Positions 7,958-15,538 of a DNA stretch of 33,676 bases are shown one piece after another. Both the position numbers and the translations under genes were made by a program. Under the pieces are notes generated by a model. The model was not told the DNA's origin. It saw nothing but the letters and a program-made list of their open reading frames with translations, and searched no databases. Each line of letters begins with the position of its first letter. Position 1 is the stretch's first letter. This DNA comes from an uncultured Methylocystaceae bacterium (GTDB taxonomy: Bacteria > Pseudomonadota > Alphaproteobacteria > Rhizobiales > Beijerinckiaceae), in NCBI GenBank assembly GCA_937870755.1, contig CALMZV010000117.1, positions 1 through 33,676 on the forward strand, in the 5' to 3' direction.

Positions 7958-8338
7958 TCAGGCGGCGTTCAGCGCGCCGAACATCTTTTTCAGCTCGTGC
8001 GGCAGCGAGGCCGGCAGGAGCGACGACAGATCGCCCGCGCCGGGGCGCGCGGCGGCGTAGGCCATCGCCCAGTCCGGAAAGTCGCGGTCGGCGATCGGTT
8101 CGTCGCGGACCGTCACCACGCCGGAATGGCGCGCGTCCGCGCAAATGCGCGCATACAGGGTCGCGACCGTCTCCGGCGCGCCCTCGAGCGCCTGGATGAA
8201 GTTCCGGCCGTTGTAGAGCAGAAGGCCGGTGACGGCGTTGGCCGCGTTGAAACGCCGCGCCTGCGCCAGGATGGCGTCGATGTCGGGCTGGTCGAGCGAA
8301 AGCGCCGCCGTGGATACGTAGACCAGTCTTCTCAGCAT
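7958..8338 (-). CDS. short BLUF-domain blue-light sensor
   Basis: BLUF proteins bind FAD and switch their hydrogen-bond network on blue-light absorption. This 126-residue protein is essentially only the sensor plus a C-terminal helix cap. Its Y7, N31, Q49, W90 and M92 have the same mutual spacing as AppA Y21, N45, Q63, W104 and M106, recalled from memory: distances 24, 42, 83 and 85 from Tyr all agree. NAVTGLLLYNGRNFIQALEG is the typical core. There is no output domain, so it must act through a partner, as short BLUF proteins do. I chose the start that gives MLRRLVYVS, the normal BLUF N-terminus; an upstream start would add 11 atypical residues. It is divergent from a TMEM175-type channel gene 128 bp away. 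Confidence 0.95.
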   Translation of the reverse strand: MLRRLVYVSTAALSLDQPDIDAILAQARRFNAANAVTGLLLYNGRNFIQALEGAPETVATLYARICADARHSGVVTVRDEPIADRDFPDWAMAYAAARPGAGDLSSLLPASLPHELKKMFGALNAA

Positions 8339-8413
8339 CGCGCCCCCGCCCTTTGCGGCAAGTTCGCGCAAATGCGCGCGCGCCGCAATCGCCGCCCGTC
8401 GGAACGCAACTGT

Positions 8414-8442
8414 TTATCGACGCGGCGGCGCGCCGCTATAGT
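8414..8442 (+). promoter_or_regulatory. weak candidate promoter of the TMEM175-like gene
   Basis: CTATAGT (8436-8442) provides a good -10, with TTATCG at 8414-8419 as a poor -35 at 17 bases. It lies in the gap shared with the divergent BLUF gene, 25 bases before the channel's start codon. The -35 matches the consensus at only about three positions. Confidence 0.35.
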
Positions 8443-8466
8443 CGTCGGCCGGAAGGGAGCGAACAG

Positions 8467-9069
8467 ATGCAGAAGGAACGGCTGACGGCGTTCAGCGACG
8501 GCGTGATCGCCATCATCATCACCATCATGGTGCTGGAGATGAAGGCGCCGCATTCGGCCGACCTGGCGGCGCTGGTCAAGCTGTGGCCGGTCTTTGTCAG
8601 CTATGTGCTGTCCTTCGTCTATATCGCCATCTACTGGAACAACCATCACCATCTGCTAGCGACCGCCGATCATGTGACGGGCGGCGTGTTATGGGCCAAC
8701 ATGCATCTGTTGTTCTGGATGTCGCTCATTCCGTTCGCGACGGCCTGGATGGGCGAGAACCAGTTCGCCAGGCTGCCGACCGCGCTCTATGGCGTGACGC
8801 TGCTGGGACCGGCGGTCGCCTACTTCATCCTGCAACATTACATCCTGCGCGCGCACGGTCCGCATTCCGTGCTGGCGCGCGCGCTCGGCGCCGACCTCAA
8901 GGGCAAGGCCTCGGTCGTCGCCTATCTGTGCGCAATACCGCTCGCCTTCGTGCATCAGGCGCTGGCGGCGGTCATCTATGTGGGCGTGGCGCTGATCTGG
9001 CTGGTTCCGGACCGGCGCATCGAGCGCACGCTGCACGACGTGGAACACAAAAGGGGAAAAGCGCCATGA
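8467..9069 (+). CDS. TMEM175-type (DUF1211) potassium channel protein
   Basis: A 200-residue membrane protein with six predicted helices (about 6-25, 39-60, 70-93, 105-125, 148-167 and 172-187). The N-terminal RLTAFSDGVIAIIITI (5-20) contains the RxxxFSD signature of TMEM175 channels, where the first helix lines the pore. YWNNHHHLL after helix 2 is also typical. Bacterial members are single-repeat, forming tetrameric potassium-permeable channels. AAGGGAG lies about 8 bases before the ATG. The next gene starts in its stop codon (ATGA). The divergent neighbour is a blue-light sensor, which is suggestive but no proof of functional coupling. Confidence 0.9.
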   Translation: MQKERLTAFSDGVIAIIITIMVLEMKAPHSADLAALVKLWPVFVSYVLSFVYIAIYWNNHHHLLATADHVTGGVLWANMHLLFWMSLIPFATAWMGENQFARLPTALYGVTLLGPAVAYFILQHYILRAHGPHSVLARALGADLKGKASVVAYLCAIPLAFVHQALAAVIYVGVALIWLVPDRRIERTLHDVEHKRGKAP

Positions 9070-9494
9070 CCGCCCATATCGATCCGACCAAAGAGACCTT
9101 CGCCGCCTTCCGCGCCGCCGACCGCGCGGGCCCGATCCATATGCTCAATCTGGTGAAGCTGCGGGCGGAGGCCGCCTATCCCGACGGACGCGCGGCGACG
9201 GGCGCGGAGGCCTATCGGTCCTATGCGCGCGAAAGCGGGCCGGTGTTCCGGCGCCTGGGCGGAAAACAGGTCTGGATCGGCAAGCCGGAACTGATGCTGA
9301 TCGGGCCGCAGGACGCCGAGCAATGGGACATCGCCTTCATCGCCGAATATCCGAGCGTGCAGGCGTTCGTCGACATGCTGCGCGATCCCATTTATCGCGA
9401 AGCGGTCAAACACCGGCAGGCCGCGGTCGCCGACTCGCGCCTGTTGCGGCTGGCGCCAGCCGCCGCCGGCGCGGAATTCGGCGAGATCGAATAA
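9066..9494 (+). CDS. DUF1330 family protein
   Basis: A 142-residue soluble protein. The DUF1330 pattern is clear: GPIHMLNLVKLR (22-33), then a Tyr-rich helix (EAYRSYARESGPVF), GGKQVWIGKPEL, and WDIAFIAEYPSVQAFVDMLRDP near the end. The family adopts a dimeric alpha/beta-barrel (ferredoxin-like) fold with no established function. Its ATG overlaps the stop codon of the channel gene, implying translational coupling. The thioesterase-like gene follows after two bases. No signal peptide or membrane segment. Confidence 0.88.
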   Translation: MTAHIDPTKETFAAFRAADRAGPIHMLNLVKLRAEAAYPDGRAATGAEAYRSYARESGPVFRRLGGKQVWIGKPELMLIGPQDAEQWDIAFIAEYPSVQAFVDMLRDPIYREAVKHRQAAVADSRLLRLAPAAAGAEFGEIE

Positions 9495-9496
9495 GC

Positions 9497-9922
9497 ATGC
9501 AGCGCCCGCCGCACGAAATCGACGCGTTCTTCGACAGAATTCTCAACGTGCGCGCCCATCGCCTGCACGGACTGGAACTCGTGTCCTGGTCGCCCGGACA
9601 ATCCACGCTCGCCTTCACGGCCGGTGAGGAGAGCCTCGGGCCGACCGACAGCGTGCATGGCGGCGTGGTCTCGCTGCTGCTGGAGCCGACGGCGCTGTTC
9701 GCGCTTTTTCCCATGCTGCCCGCCGACCGTTATGCCGTGACGGCGGACATCCACGTGCAACTGCTGCGGCCGGTCCGGCCGCATGCGCGCGTCACGCTCG
9801 AGGGGCGCGTGCTGCGCGTGGGATCGCAGCTCGCCTTCTGCGAGGCGAGCGCGCGCGACGATGGCAGGCTGTGCGCCTCGGCGCGGCTGACCAAGGCGAT
9901 CGTGGCCGCGCCGTCGGTCTGA
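9497..9922 (+). CDS. PaaI-like hotdog-fold thioesterase
   Basis: A 141-residue hotdog-fold protein of the PaaI/YiiD-type acyl-CoA thioesterase group. DSVHGGVVSLLLEPTALFAL (51-70) contains the HGG motif and a candidate catalytic acid, E63. The central strands AVTADIHVQLLRPVRP and TLEGRVLRVGSQLAFCEA complete the domain. Substrate cannot be read from sequence. The start is the ATG two bases after the DUF1330 stop. Being third in the tightly packed run channel-DUF1330-thioesterase, it is probably cotranscribed with them. It converges on the binding-protein gene downstream. Confidence 0.85.
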   Translation: MQRPPHEIDAFFDRILNVRAHRLHGLELVSWSPGQSTLAFTAGEESLGPTDSVHGGVVSLLLEPTALFALFPMLPADRYAVTADIHVQLLRPVRPHARVTLEGRVLRVGSQLAFCEASARDDGRLCASARLTKAIVAAPSV

Positions 9923-9926
9923 AGAC

Positions 9927-9949
9927 CGGCCGAGGGGGCGCCCCGGCCG
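9927..9949. terminator. hairpin between convergent genes, possible bidirectional terminator
   Basis: CGGCCG (9927-9932) pairs with CGGCCG (9944-9949), continued after one bulged base by GGG/CCC. It sits in the 33-bp gap between the thioesterase stop and the convergent binding-protein stop. No T-run follows on either strand, so termination is only plausible. Confidence 0.35.
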
Positions 9950-9955
9950 TCGCGT

Positions 9956-11143
9956 TCATTCCACGAAATCCCAGGTCTTGCCGTTGAACCGCTGCAACCG
10001 CATCGTGTTGATGACGCGGTAGTCGGTCGGGCTCGTGTTGATGGAGACGCCCGGATAGAGCAGATCGAACCGCCAGGCCCGGAGGTTGGCGGCCTGTTTC
10101 ATGATGTTCTCGCGGGACAGGTTGTCGCCGGCCTGCCTGAGAACCTGTTCGAGCGTCTGCCCGTAGGTATAGCCGGCGACGACGAGCGAGTCGTTGATGT
10201 CCGTGCCCGGCATGTTCTCCTGCGCCCACTGCTTGAACGCCTTCACCGCCGCGTCGTCCGCCCATTTGGGATCGGTGACGTCTTTCATGAAGCCGGCGGT
10301 GAGAATGCCGACCGACTTGTCGAGGCCGGCGGGCCGCAGCGTCGCGCCGACAGACGACGCGCCCAGATGCAGATAGGTCGCCGGCTTCCAGCCGAGTTCG
10401 TGAATCTTCACGATCGATTGCGCCGCCTGTTTGGCGTAGGTGAACAGGAACAGCGTGTCAGCGCCGGAATTCTTCAGCAGCACGAGCTGGGAATCCACCG
10501 TCGGGTCGGCCGCCTGGAACGACTGTGCGTTGACGATCATCTTGTCAGCGTTGGCGCCCAGTCCCTCGCGCAGGCCGTTCAGCATGTCCTTGCCGAAATC
10601 GTCGTTCTGGTAGAGCACGGCGATCTTCGCCTTCGGATTGCGCTTCAGAAGATCGGTCGCGTAGAAATTCGCCTCCGAGCGCAGATTGGGCTGCCAGCCC
10701 ATGGTCCATGGAAAATTCTGCGGATCGTTGAAGGCGGACGATCCCGCCGCGATGAAGATCTGCGGCACCTTCTTCTGGTTGAGATATGGCCGGATCGCCA
10801 TGTTGATCGGGGTGCCGAGCACGCCGAACACCAGCGCGACATCGTCCTCCTCCACCAGCCGGCGCGCATTCTCGACGGCTTTGGGCGGCGAGAACGCGTC
10901 GTCGCGCGAGATGAACACGATCTTGCGCCCGTTGATCCCGCCCTTTGCGTTCAGCGATTTGAAGTAGGCGTCCTCGGCCTTGCCGAGCATGCCGTAGGCC
11001 GAGGCCGGGCCCGAATAGGCGATGGTCTGCCCGACGCGGATTTCCTTGTCGGTCACGCCGGGCGTCTTCGACTGCGCGAGCGCGGCGCCTGTTCCCAGAA
11101 ACATGCTGGCGGAGATCGCCGCCAGAGACAGCATTGTGCGCAT
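9956..11143 (-). CDS. ABC-transporter periplasmic binding protein, branched-chain amino acid (LivJ) type, copy A
   Basis: A 395-residue exported protein of the Peripla_BP_6/LivJ class. A signal peptide (residues 1-23, ending ALAQ) precedes the mature start SKTPGVTDKEIRVGQT, typical of this class. GVLGTPINMAIRPYL, FNDPQNFPWTMGWQP and the C-terminal RLQRFNGKTWDFVE mark it. It has the same length as the next upstream gene and aligns without gaps at roughly 70 percent identity by eye, so it is a tandem duplicate. No permease or ATPase gene is present in the window, so its transporter must be elsewhere. Ligand is unknown; related proteins bind branched-chain amino acids, amides, urea or aromatic acids. 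GGGAGGAAGGC precedes the start codon and decides the start. Confidence 0.92.
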   Translation of the reverse strand: MRTMLSLAAISASMFLGTGAALAQSKTPGVTDKEIRVGQTIAYSGPASAYGMLGKAEDAYFKSLNAKGGINGRKIVFISRDDAFSPPKAVENARRLVEEDDVALVFGVLGTPINMAIRPYLNQKKVPQIFIAAGSSAFNDPQNFPWTMGWQPNLRSEANFYATDLLKRNPKAKIAVLYQNDDFGKDMLNGLREGLGANADKMIVNAQSFQAADPTVDSQLVLLKNSGADTLFLFTYAKQAAQSIVKIHELGWKPATYLHLGASSVGATLRPAGLDKSVGILTAGFMKDVTDPKWADDAAVKAFKQWAQENMPGTDINDSLVVAGYTYGQTLEQVLRQAGDNLSRENIMKQAANLRAWRFDLLYPGVSINTSPTDYRVINTMRLQRFNGKTWDFVE

Positions 11144-11235
11144 TGCCTTCCTCCCTGTCCCGCGTGCGCGGGCGCCTGTCGCTCGACGCTGGCGTGAACG
11201 CGTCCGCGACGCGCGCGGAGGCGTTCCGTTCGTCG

Positions 11236-12423
11236 CTATTCGGCCAGTTCCCACGTCTGTCCGTTGAAGCGCTGGAGCTTCATATAGTTGACGACGCGAA
11301 AATCGGTCGGGCTCGTGTTGATCGCGCCGCCCGGCAGCATCAGCGAAAAGCGGAAGTTCTTCAGGTTGGCGGCCTGCTTCATGATGTTCTCGCGCGAGAG
11401 GTCGGCGCCAGCCTGTTTGAGCACCTGCTCCACCGTCTGCGATTGCGAATAGGCCGCGGCAATCAGCCAGTCGTTGACATCGGCGCCGGGCATGTAGGTC
11501 TTCACGAAGTTGAGGAATTCCTTGACGTCCGGATCGTCCGCCCATTTGGGATCGGTCGGGTCCTTCATGAATGCGGCCGTCACGATGCCCTTCGATCGTT
11601 CGAGGCCGGCCGGCTTGAAGGTCGCGCCGATCGAGGCGGACCCGAGGTGGAGATAGGTCTCCGGCTTCCAGCTCAATTCGTTCATCTTGACGATCGCCTG
11701 CGCGGCCTGCCGCGCATAGGTGAACAGCATCAGCACGTCGGCGCCCGCGTTCTTGATGAGCACGAGCTGCGAGTCGATCGTCGGATCCGACGGTTGGAAA
11801 GATTGCGTGTTGACGATCATCTTTTCGGCGTTGGCGCCGAGACCTTCACGCAACCCGTTCAGCATGTCCTTGCCGAAATCGTCGTTCTGATAGAGCACGC
11901 CGATCCTGGCGTTGGGCAACCGCTTGAGAATGTCAGAGGCGTAGAAATTCGCCTCCGACCGCAGGTTCGGCTGCCAGCCCATCGTCCAGGGGAAGTTCTG
12001 CGGATCGTTGAACGCCGAGGAGCCGGCGGAGATGAAGATCTGCGGCACCTTCTTGCTGTTGAGATAGGGGCGGATCGCCATGTTGATCGGCGTGCCGAGC
12101 ACGCCGAAGATCAGCGCCACCTCGTCGCTCTCCACCAGCGCACGCACATTCTCGATGGCTTTCGGCGGCTGGTAGGCGTCGTCCTTCGACAGAAACACGA
12201 TCTTGCGGCCGTTGATTCCGCCTTTGGCGTTCACGGCGCGGAAATAGGCCTCGTCCGTCTTGCCGAGGATGCCATAGGCGGACACCGGGCCGCTGTAGGC
12301 CATGGTCTGGCCGATCTTGATCTCGGTCGCGGTCACCCCAGGCGTCTTGGTCTGGGCCGTCGCGAGGCCGGAAGCGAAAACAAGTCCGAGGGCGAGCGCC
12401 GCCCTTGTCGCCGAAAACATCAT
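11236..12423 (-). CDS. ABC-transporter periplasmic binding protein, branched-chain amino acid (LivJ) type, copy B
   Basis: A 395-residue paralogue of the preceding feature and first in transcription order, 92 bp upstream of copy A. The signal peptide is residues 1-24 (ending ATAQ), and the mature protein starts TKTPGVTATEIKIGQT. Blocks such as FGVLGTPINMAIRPYL and DPQNFPWTMGWQPNLRSEAN are identical in the two copies, while the C-terminal lobe and ligand-facing segments differ. That pattern suggests retained fold with diverged specificity. The start is a doubled ATG; I take the first, with GGAGGAGA just upstream. Cotranscription with copy A is likely. No transporter membrane or ATPase genes adjoin. 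Confidence 0.92.
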   Translation of the reverse strand: MMFSATRAALALGLVFASGLATAQTKTPGVTATEIKIGQTMAYSGPVSAYGILGKTDEAYFRAVNAKGGINGRKIVFLSKDDAYQPPKAIENVRALVESDEVALIFGVLGTPINMAIRPYLNSKKVPQIFISAGSSAFNDPQNFPWTMGWQPNLRSEANFYASDILKRLPNARIGVLYQNDDFGKDMLNGLREGLGANAEKMIVNTQSFQPSDPTIDSQLVLIKNAGADVLMLFTYARQAAQAIVKMNELSWKPETYLHLGSASIGATFKPAGLERSKGIVTAAFMKDPTDPKWADDPDVKEFLNFVKTYMPGADVNDWLIAAAYSQSQTVEQVLKQAGADLSRENIMKQAANLKNFRFSLMLPGGAINTSPTDFRVVNYMKLQRFNGQTWELAE

Positions 12424-12599
12424 GGTCTCCTCCGCGGCGTCCGCGCTTGGTCGACGGACTTGAGATGCATTCTGCCCCGTTTCCACCACAAGTCCAGTTA
12501 TGTTTGACCCGGCCGGCGCCGGTTCTCCCGTTTCCCGGAGCCCGGCCAAACGGCGGCCGATCTAGGCAGGCCGGCCAAAAGCGTCTAACTCACGCCGCC

Positions 12600-13469
12600 A
12601 TGAGCTCGCACAACGACGCCCTCCTCGCCCGCATCGCCACCGCGCTCGAGCGCATGGCCCCGCCCGCCCCTCGCCCGCCGGATTTCGACGGCGCCGACGC
12701 CTTCGTGTGGCAGGCCGCGCAGGGCCATCTGCAACCCGTGCCGAAGGTCAACCGGGTCGAGATCGCGTTGCTGAAGGGCATCGATCGCGCGCGCGACATG
12801 CTGGTGGAGAACACCGAACGGTTCGCGCGCGGACTGCCGGCCAACAATGCGCTCCTGTGGGGCGCGCGCGGCATGGGCAAATCCTCGCTGGTGAAGGCCG
12901 CGCACGCCGACATCAACGCGCGGCTCGCCGGCAAGCGCGGCGTGCGGCGGCTGAAACTCGTCGAGATCCATCGCGAGGACATCGAGAGCCTGCCACAGCT
13001 GATGGTTCTGGCGCGCGACAGCGCGCACGGCTTCCTCATCTTCTGCGACGATCTTTCGTTCGACGCGGGCGACGCCAGCTACAAATCGCTGAAAGCCGCG
13101 CTCGAAGGCGGCGTGGAAGGACGGCCCGACAATGTGCTGTTCTACGCCACGTCAAACCGCCGCCATCTCATGCCGCGCGACATGATGGAGAACGAACGTT
13201 CGACCGCCATCAATCCGGGCGAGGCCGTCGAAGAGAAAATCTCGCTGTCCGACCGCTTCGGGTTGTGGCTCGGCTTCCATAAATGCAGTCAGGACGAATA
13301 TCTGGCGATGGTGTTCGGCTATTGCGACCACTTCGGCCTGAAGGCCAAGCGCGACCGGATCGAGGCCGAGGCGCTCGAATGGGCGACGACGCGCGGCGCG
13401 CGCTCCGGGCGAACGGCGTGGCAGTTCGTGCAGGATCTCGCCGGCCGGCTCGGAACCAAACTGCGCTGA
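12600..13469 (+). CDS. DUF815 family AAA-type ATP-binding protein
   Basis: A 289-residue ATPase. Walker A is GARGMGKS (88-95), Walker B FLIFCDDLSF (145-154), and a sensor-like YATSNRRHLMPRDM starts at 182. The family-typical LSDRFGLWLGF follows in the C-terminal half. DUF815 proteins are widespread, soluble AAA-like ATPases of unknown function. In several alphaproteobacteria I remember this gene between nlpD and yajC on the same strand. Here it lies between those genes but on the opposite strand, which suggests a local inversion or rearrangement. The ATG at 12600 gives the family's usual N-terminal helix. It diverges from binding-protein copy B with a 176-bp gap where I see no convincing promoter. 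Confidence 0.9.
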   Translation: MSSHNDALLARIATALERMAPPAPRPPDFDGADAFVWQAAQGHLQPVPKVNRVEIALLKGIDRARDMLVENTERFARGLPANNALLWGARGMGKSSLVKAAHADINARLAGKRGVRRLKLVEIHREDIESLPQLMVLARDSAHGFLIFCDDLSFDAGDASYKSLKAALEGGVEGRPDNVLFYATSNRRHLMPRDMMENERSTAINPGEAVEEKISLSDRFGLWLGFHKCSQDEYLAMVFGYCDHFGLKAKRDRIEAEALEWATTRGARSGRTAWQFVQDLAGRLGTKLR

Positions 13470-13519
13470 CCGCGCGCCAGATCAAGGCGGCGATGCGCGG
13501 GCGCGCGCATCATTATCTT

Positions 13520-13828
13520 ATGAAAAGGCCCATTCCGTCCGCCGTCGTCCTCTTGTGCGCGTTGTGCGCGCCGCATGCGATGGCCTCCGGGCCCGTCGCC
13601 ATGACCATCGCCGGCTGCGTGGTCGACGGCGATTTCGTCAGCGACAGGGGGCATGTCATCAACGTGCGATCGGCGCGCTCGCAGGCGCCGTTCGCGCTCG
13701 CGCGCTACGAGGGCCGACGGATCGAGGCTGCGGGCGATCTGCTGCCGAGCGACCGGTTCTACATCCACGCGCCGCCGCGCGACCTCGGCCCCTGTCTCGA
13801 TCCGCCGAAGCGGCTCTTCCCGAAATAG
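13520..13828 (+). CDS. small exported hypothetical protein
   Basis: A 102-residue protein that I do not recognise. MKRPIPSAVVLLCALCAPHAMA (1-22) is a good signal peptide, and the mature part has two cysteines (C33 and C91) that could pair in the periplasm. MTIAGCVVDGDFVSDRGHV resembles an OB-like or beta-strand start. I prefer the ATG at 13520 because it begins the signal peptide; an in-frame ATG at 13493 would add nine residues (MRGRAHHYL). No clear ribosome-binding site is seen before either. It lies 50 bp after DUF815 on the same strand and converges on the EamA transporter with two bases between stop codons. Confidence 0.65.
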   Translation: MKRPIPSAVVLLCALCAPHAMASGPVAMTIAGCVVDGDFVSDRGHVINVRSARSQAPFALARYEGRRIEAAGDLLPSDRFYIHAPPRDLGPCLDPPKRLFPK

Positions 13829-13830
13829 GC

Positions 13831-14772
13831 TCAGCGCCGCGCCGGCCAGTTGACCATCAGAATGCCGAGCGCGACCAGCGCGACCGCGGACAGAAACTGC
13901 AACGTGAGCTGATCGCCCAGCAGGAAATGCCCGGCCGCCACGCCGAAGATCGGCGTGAGGAAGGTATAGGCCGAAAGTTCGCCCGCGCGATATTTCTTCA
14001 CCATCCAGAACCACACGACGAACGTCACGCACACGACCCACACGACCTGATACGCGAAGGCGAGCGCCACCATCGGCGACAGGCGCAGCGGCATCGTCTC
14101 GCCGCGCGCATAGGCCGCCGCGCCGATCACGACGGCGGAGAGGGCGAGCTGGTAGAGCAGCGCCTTTTCCGCGCGGGCGCGCGCCAGCCCCGTGCCCTTG
14201 ATGATGAGCGTCGTCGCCGCCCACAGGGCGCCGGCCGCCAGACACAGCGCGTCGCCGACGAGCGTTTCGCTCGATCCGAACGAAACGCCCATGGCCAGCG
14301 CCACGCCCGCGAACGACAGCGCCAGCCCCAGCCACTGCACGCGCGTGAGCCGTTCGCTGGGCACGATCCACGGCAGGCCGAGCGCGACAAAGAACGGCGC
14401 GCTATAGAGAAACAGCACCGCGCGGCTCGCGGTGGTCCATTGCAGGCCGAGATAGAGCACGATGAATTCGAGCGCGAAGCCGACGCCGCAGAACAATCCG
14501 CCCCAGAGCGAGCCGTCGCGCGCGAATAGGTTCGGCGTGCGCGCCAGCGCATAGGCGCCGAGCACCACGAAACCAAGCGCCGACCGCAGCGCGGCCTGTG
14601 TCAACGGCGGAATTTCGGACAGCGCATATTTGGCCGTGACCTGATTGAGGCCCCAGCTCGCGCACAGAATGAGGATCAGAACGACGCCGAGACGGTCGAG
14701 CGACCGCGGCGACGCGACGGGCGCAGCCGGCGAAAGCGGCGCCGCCGCGCCGATATTGGTCGGCGCGCTCAA
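13831..14772 (-). CDS. EamA-family (DMT superfamily) inner-membrane transporter
   Basis: A 313-residue membrane protein with ten predicted helices in two EamA repeats. The first repeat contains LCASWGLNQVTAKYALSEIP and the helix-4 motif LQWTTASRAVLFLYSAPFFV. The second begins at LVGDALCLAAGALWAATTLI and ends with the typical FLTPIFGVAAGHFLLGD, followed by a short basic tail. Members export metabolites or amino acids by proton exchange; substrate cannot be predicted. An N-terminal Ala-rich segment of about 27 residues precedes helix 1. No operon partner is obvious; the small membrane protein is 142 bp upstream on the same strand. Confidence 0.92.
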   Translation of the reverse strand: MSAPTNIGAAAPLSPAAPVASPRSLDRLGVVLILILCASWGLNQVTAKYALSEIPPLTQAALRSALGFVVLGAYALARTPNLFARDGSLWGGLFCGVGFALEFIVLYLGLQWTTASRAVLFLYSAPFFVALGLPWIVPSERLTRVQWLGLALSFAGVALAMGVSFGSSETLVGDALCLAAGALWAATTLIIKGTGLARARAEKALLYQLALSAVVIGAAAYARGETMPLRLSPMVALAFAYQVVWVVCVTFVVWFWMVKKYRAGELSAYTFLTPIFGVAAGHFLLGDQLTLQFLSAVALVALGILMVNWPARR

Positions 14773-14914
14773 GCGCGGGCCGCGCCACGGCGCGCCCCAA
14801 GCCGAAACCCGGCCATGTTTCCTCCCGTCTTTTCGTTGCTCTCATTGGTAGCCGGCGCCGGCGCGCGACCGCAAGTTCTGGCAGGTGCGCGGATTGAGAA
14901 TGGCGTCGCCCGGC

Positions 14915-15208
14915 TCAGCCGCGACGCCTGCGCCAGGCGCGAAACCGTTTCCACAGATCCCGGTCGAGATAGACCGCGAACGCCGCCGTGGCGACGAGGA
15001 TGACGTAGAAGCTCAGCGGATCGTCGGCGCGTTCCACACGCACCAGCGTGGTTCCGAAGCCACGCGAAAAGGCGCCGGAGCCGGTCAGATTCCAGACGGA
15101 ATCGGTGAGCGCCGCAGAGACTGCGTTCGCAATCGCGGCGAACGTCACCAGCGCCGCGATCGTCACCAGCACCACATTCGGGGGCGAATAGTCTCCGTCG
15201 TCCGCCAT
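14915..15208 (-). CDS. small two-helix membrane protein, hypothetical
   Basis: A 97-residue protein of unknown family. Predicted helices are VVLVTIAALVTFAAIANAVS (12-31) and LSFYVILVATAAFAVYL (65-81), followed by a strongly basic tail RDLWKRFRAWRRRRG, which should stay cytoplasmic. I chose the ATG at 15208 because the longer reading frame upstream consists of the hairpin repeats. Base composition and codon choice agree with the neighbours. Its upstream region is the repeat array at 15291-15492, so its promoter, if separate, must lie between 15209 and 15290. Confidence 0.6.
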   Translation of the reverse strand: MADDGDYSPPNVVLVTIAALVTFAAIANAVSAALTDSVWNLTGSGAFSRGFGTTLVRVERADDPLSFYVILVATAAFAVYLDRDLWKRFRAWRRRRG

Positions 15209-15290
15209 GTCGCTTCTCGCGCGCGCGCCTGTCGCGCCGCGACAGGCCCGGCGAACATCTGCGCACAGGCCGCGCAAAATGTCTGCAGCA

Positions 15291-15492
15291 AATGCGGGTC
15301 TTGAGTTTCTTTGGCCCGCCGATCGTTCGTGCATACGCTTGTCCGAAATGTCTCCGACTTTTCGGGCGTATGCATATGAATGCGGCGGGCCTTGAGTTTC
15401 TTTGGCCCGCCGCAAAATGAATGCGGCGGGCCTTGAGTTTCTTTGGCCCGCCGCAAAATGAATGCGGCGGGCCTTTCTTGGGACCCGCCGCC
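15291..15492. repeat. hairpin repeat array: two perfect 41-bp units plus two degenerate copies
   Basis: Units at 15378-15418 and 15419-15459 are identical 41-bp sequences. Each contains a 10-bp perfect stem, GCGGCGGGCC and GGCCCGCCGC, around a 12-base loop (stems 15382-15391/15404-15413 and 15423-15432/15445-15454). A partial copy lies at 15460-15492 with a changed loop, and another at 15291-15321. The array fills most of the 330-bp gap between nlpD and the small membrane protein; the rest shows nothing else. Read on the minus strand, the hairpin nearest nlpD is followed by ATTCATTTT, so it may serve as the nlpD terminator. The period is not divisible by three, arguing against coding. Confidence 0.92.
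15330..15374. repeat. imperfect palindrome within the hairpin array
   Basis: TGCATACGC (15330-15338) is complementary to GCGTATGCA (15366-15374), and CCGAAA (15343-15348) to TTTCGG (15360-15365). The result is a 15-bp interrupted stem with a four-base bulge and an 11-base loop. It separates the first degenerate 41-bp copy from the perfect ones and may be part of the same composite element. Confidence 0.75.
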
Positions 15493-15538
15493 TTCTCGCT
15501 CCGGTTCGTGTCTCGCGGCCGGAGAATTCGCGTCGCTG

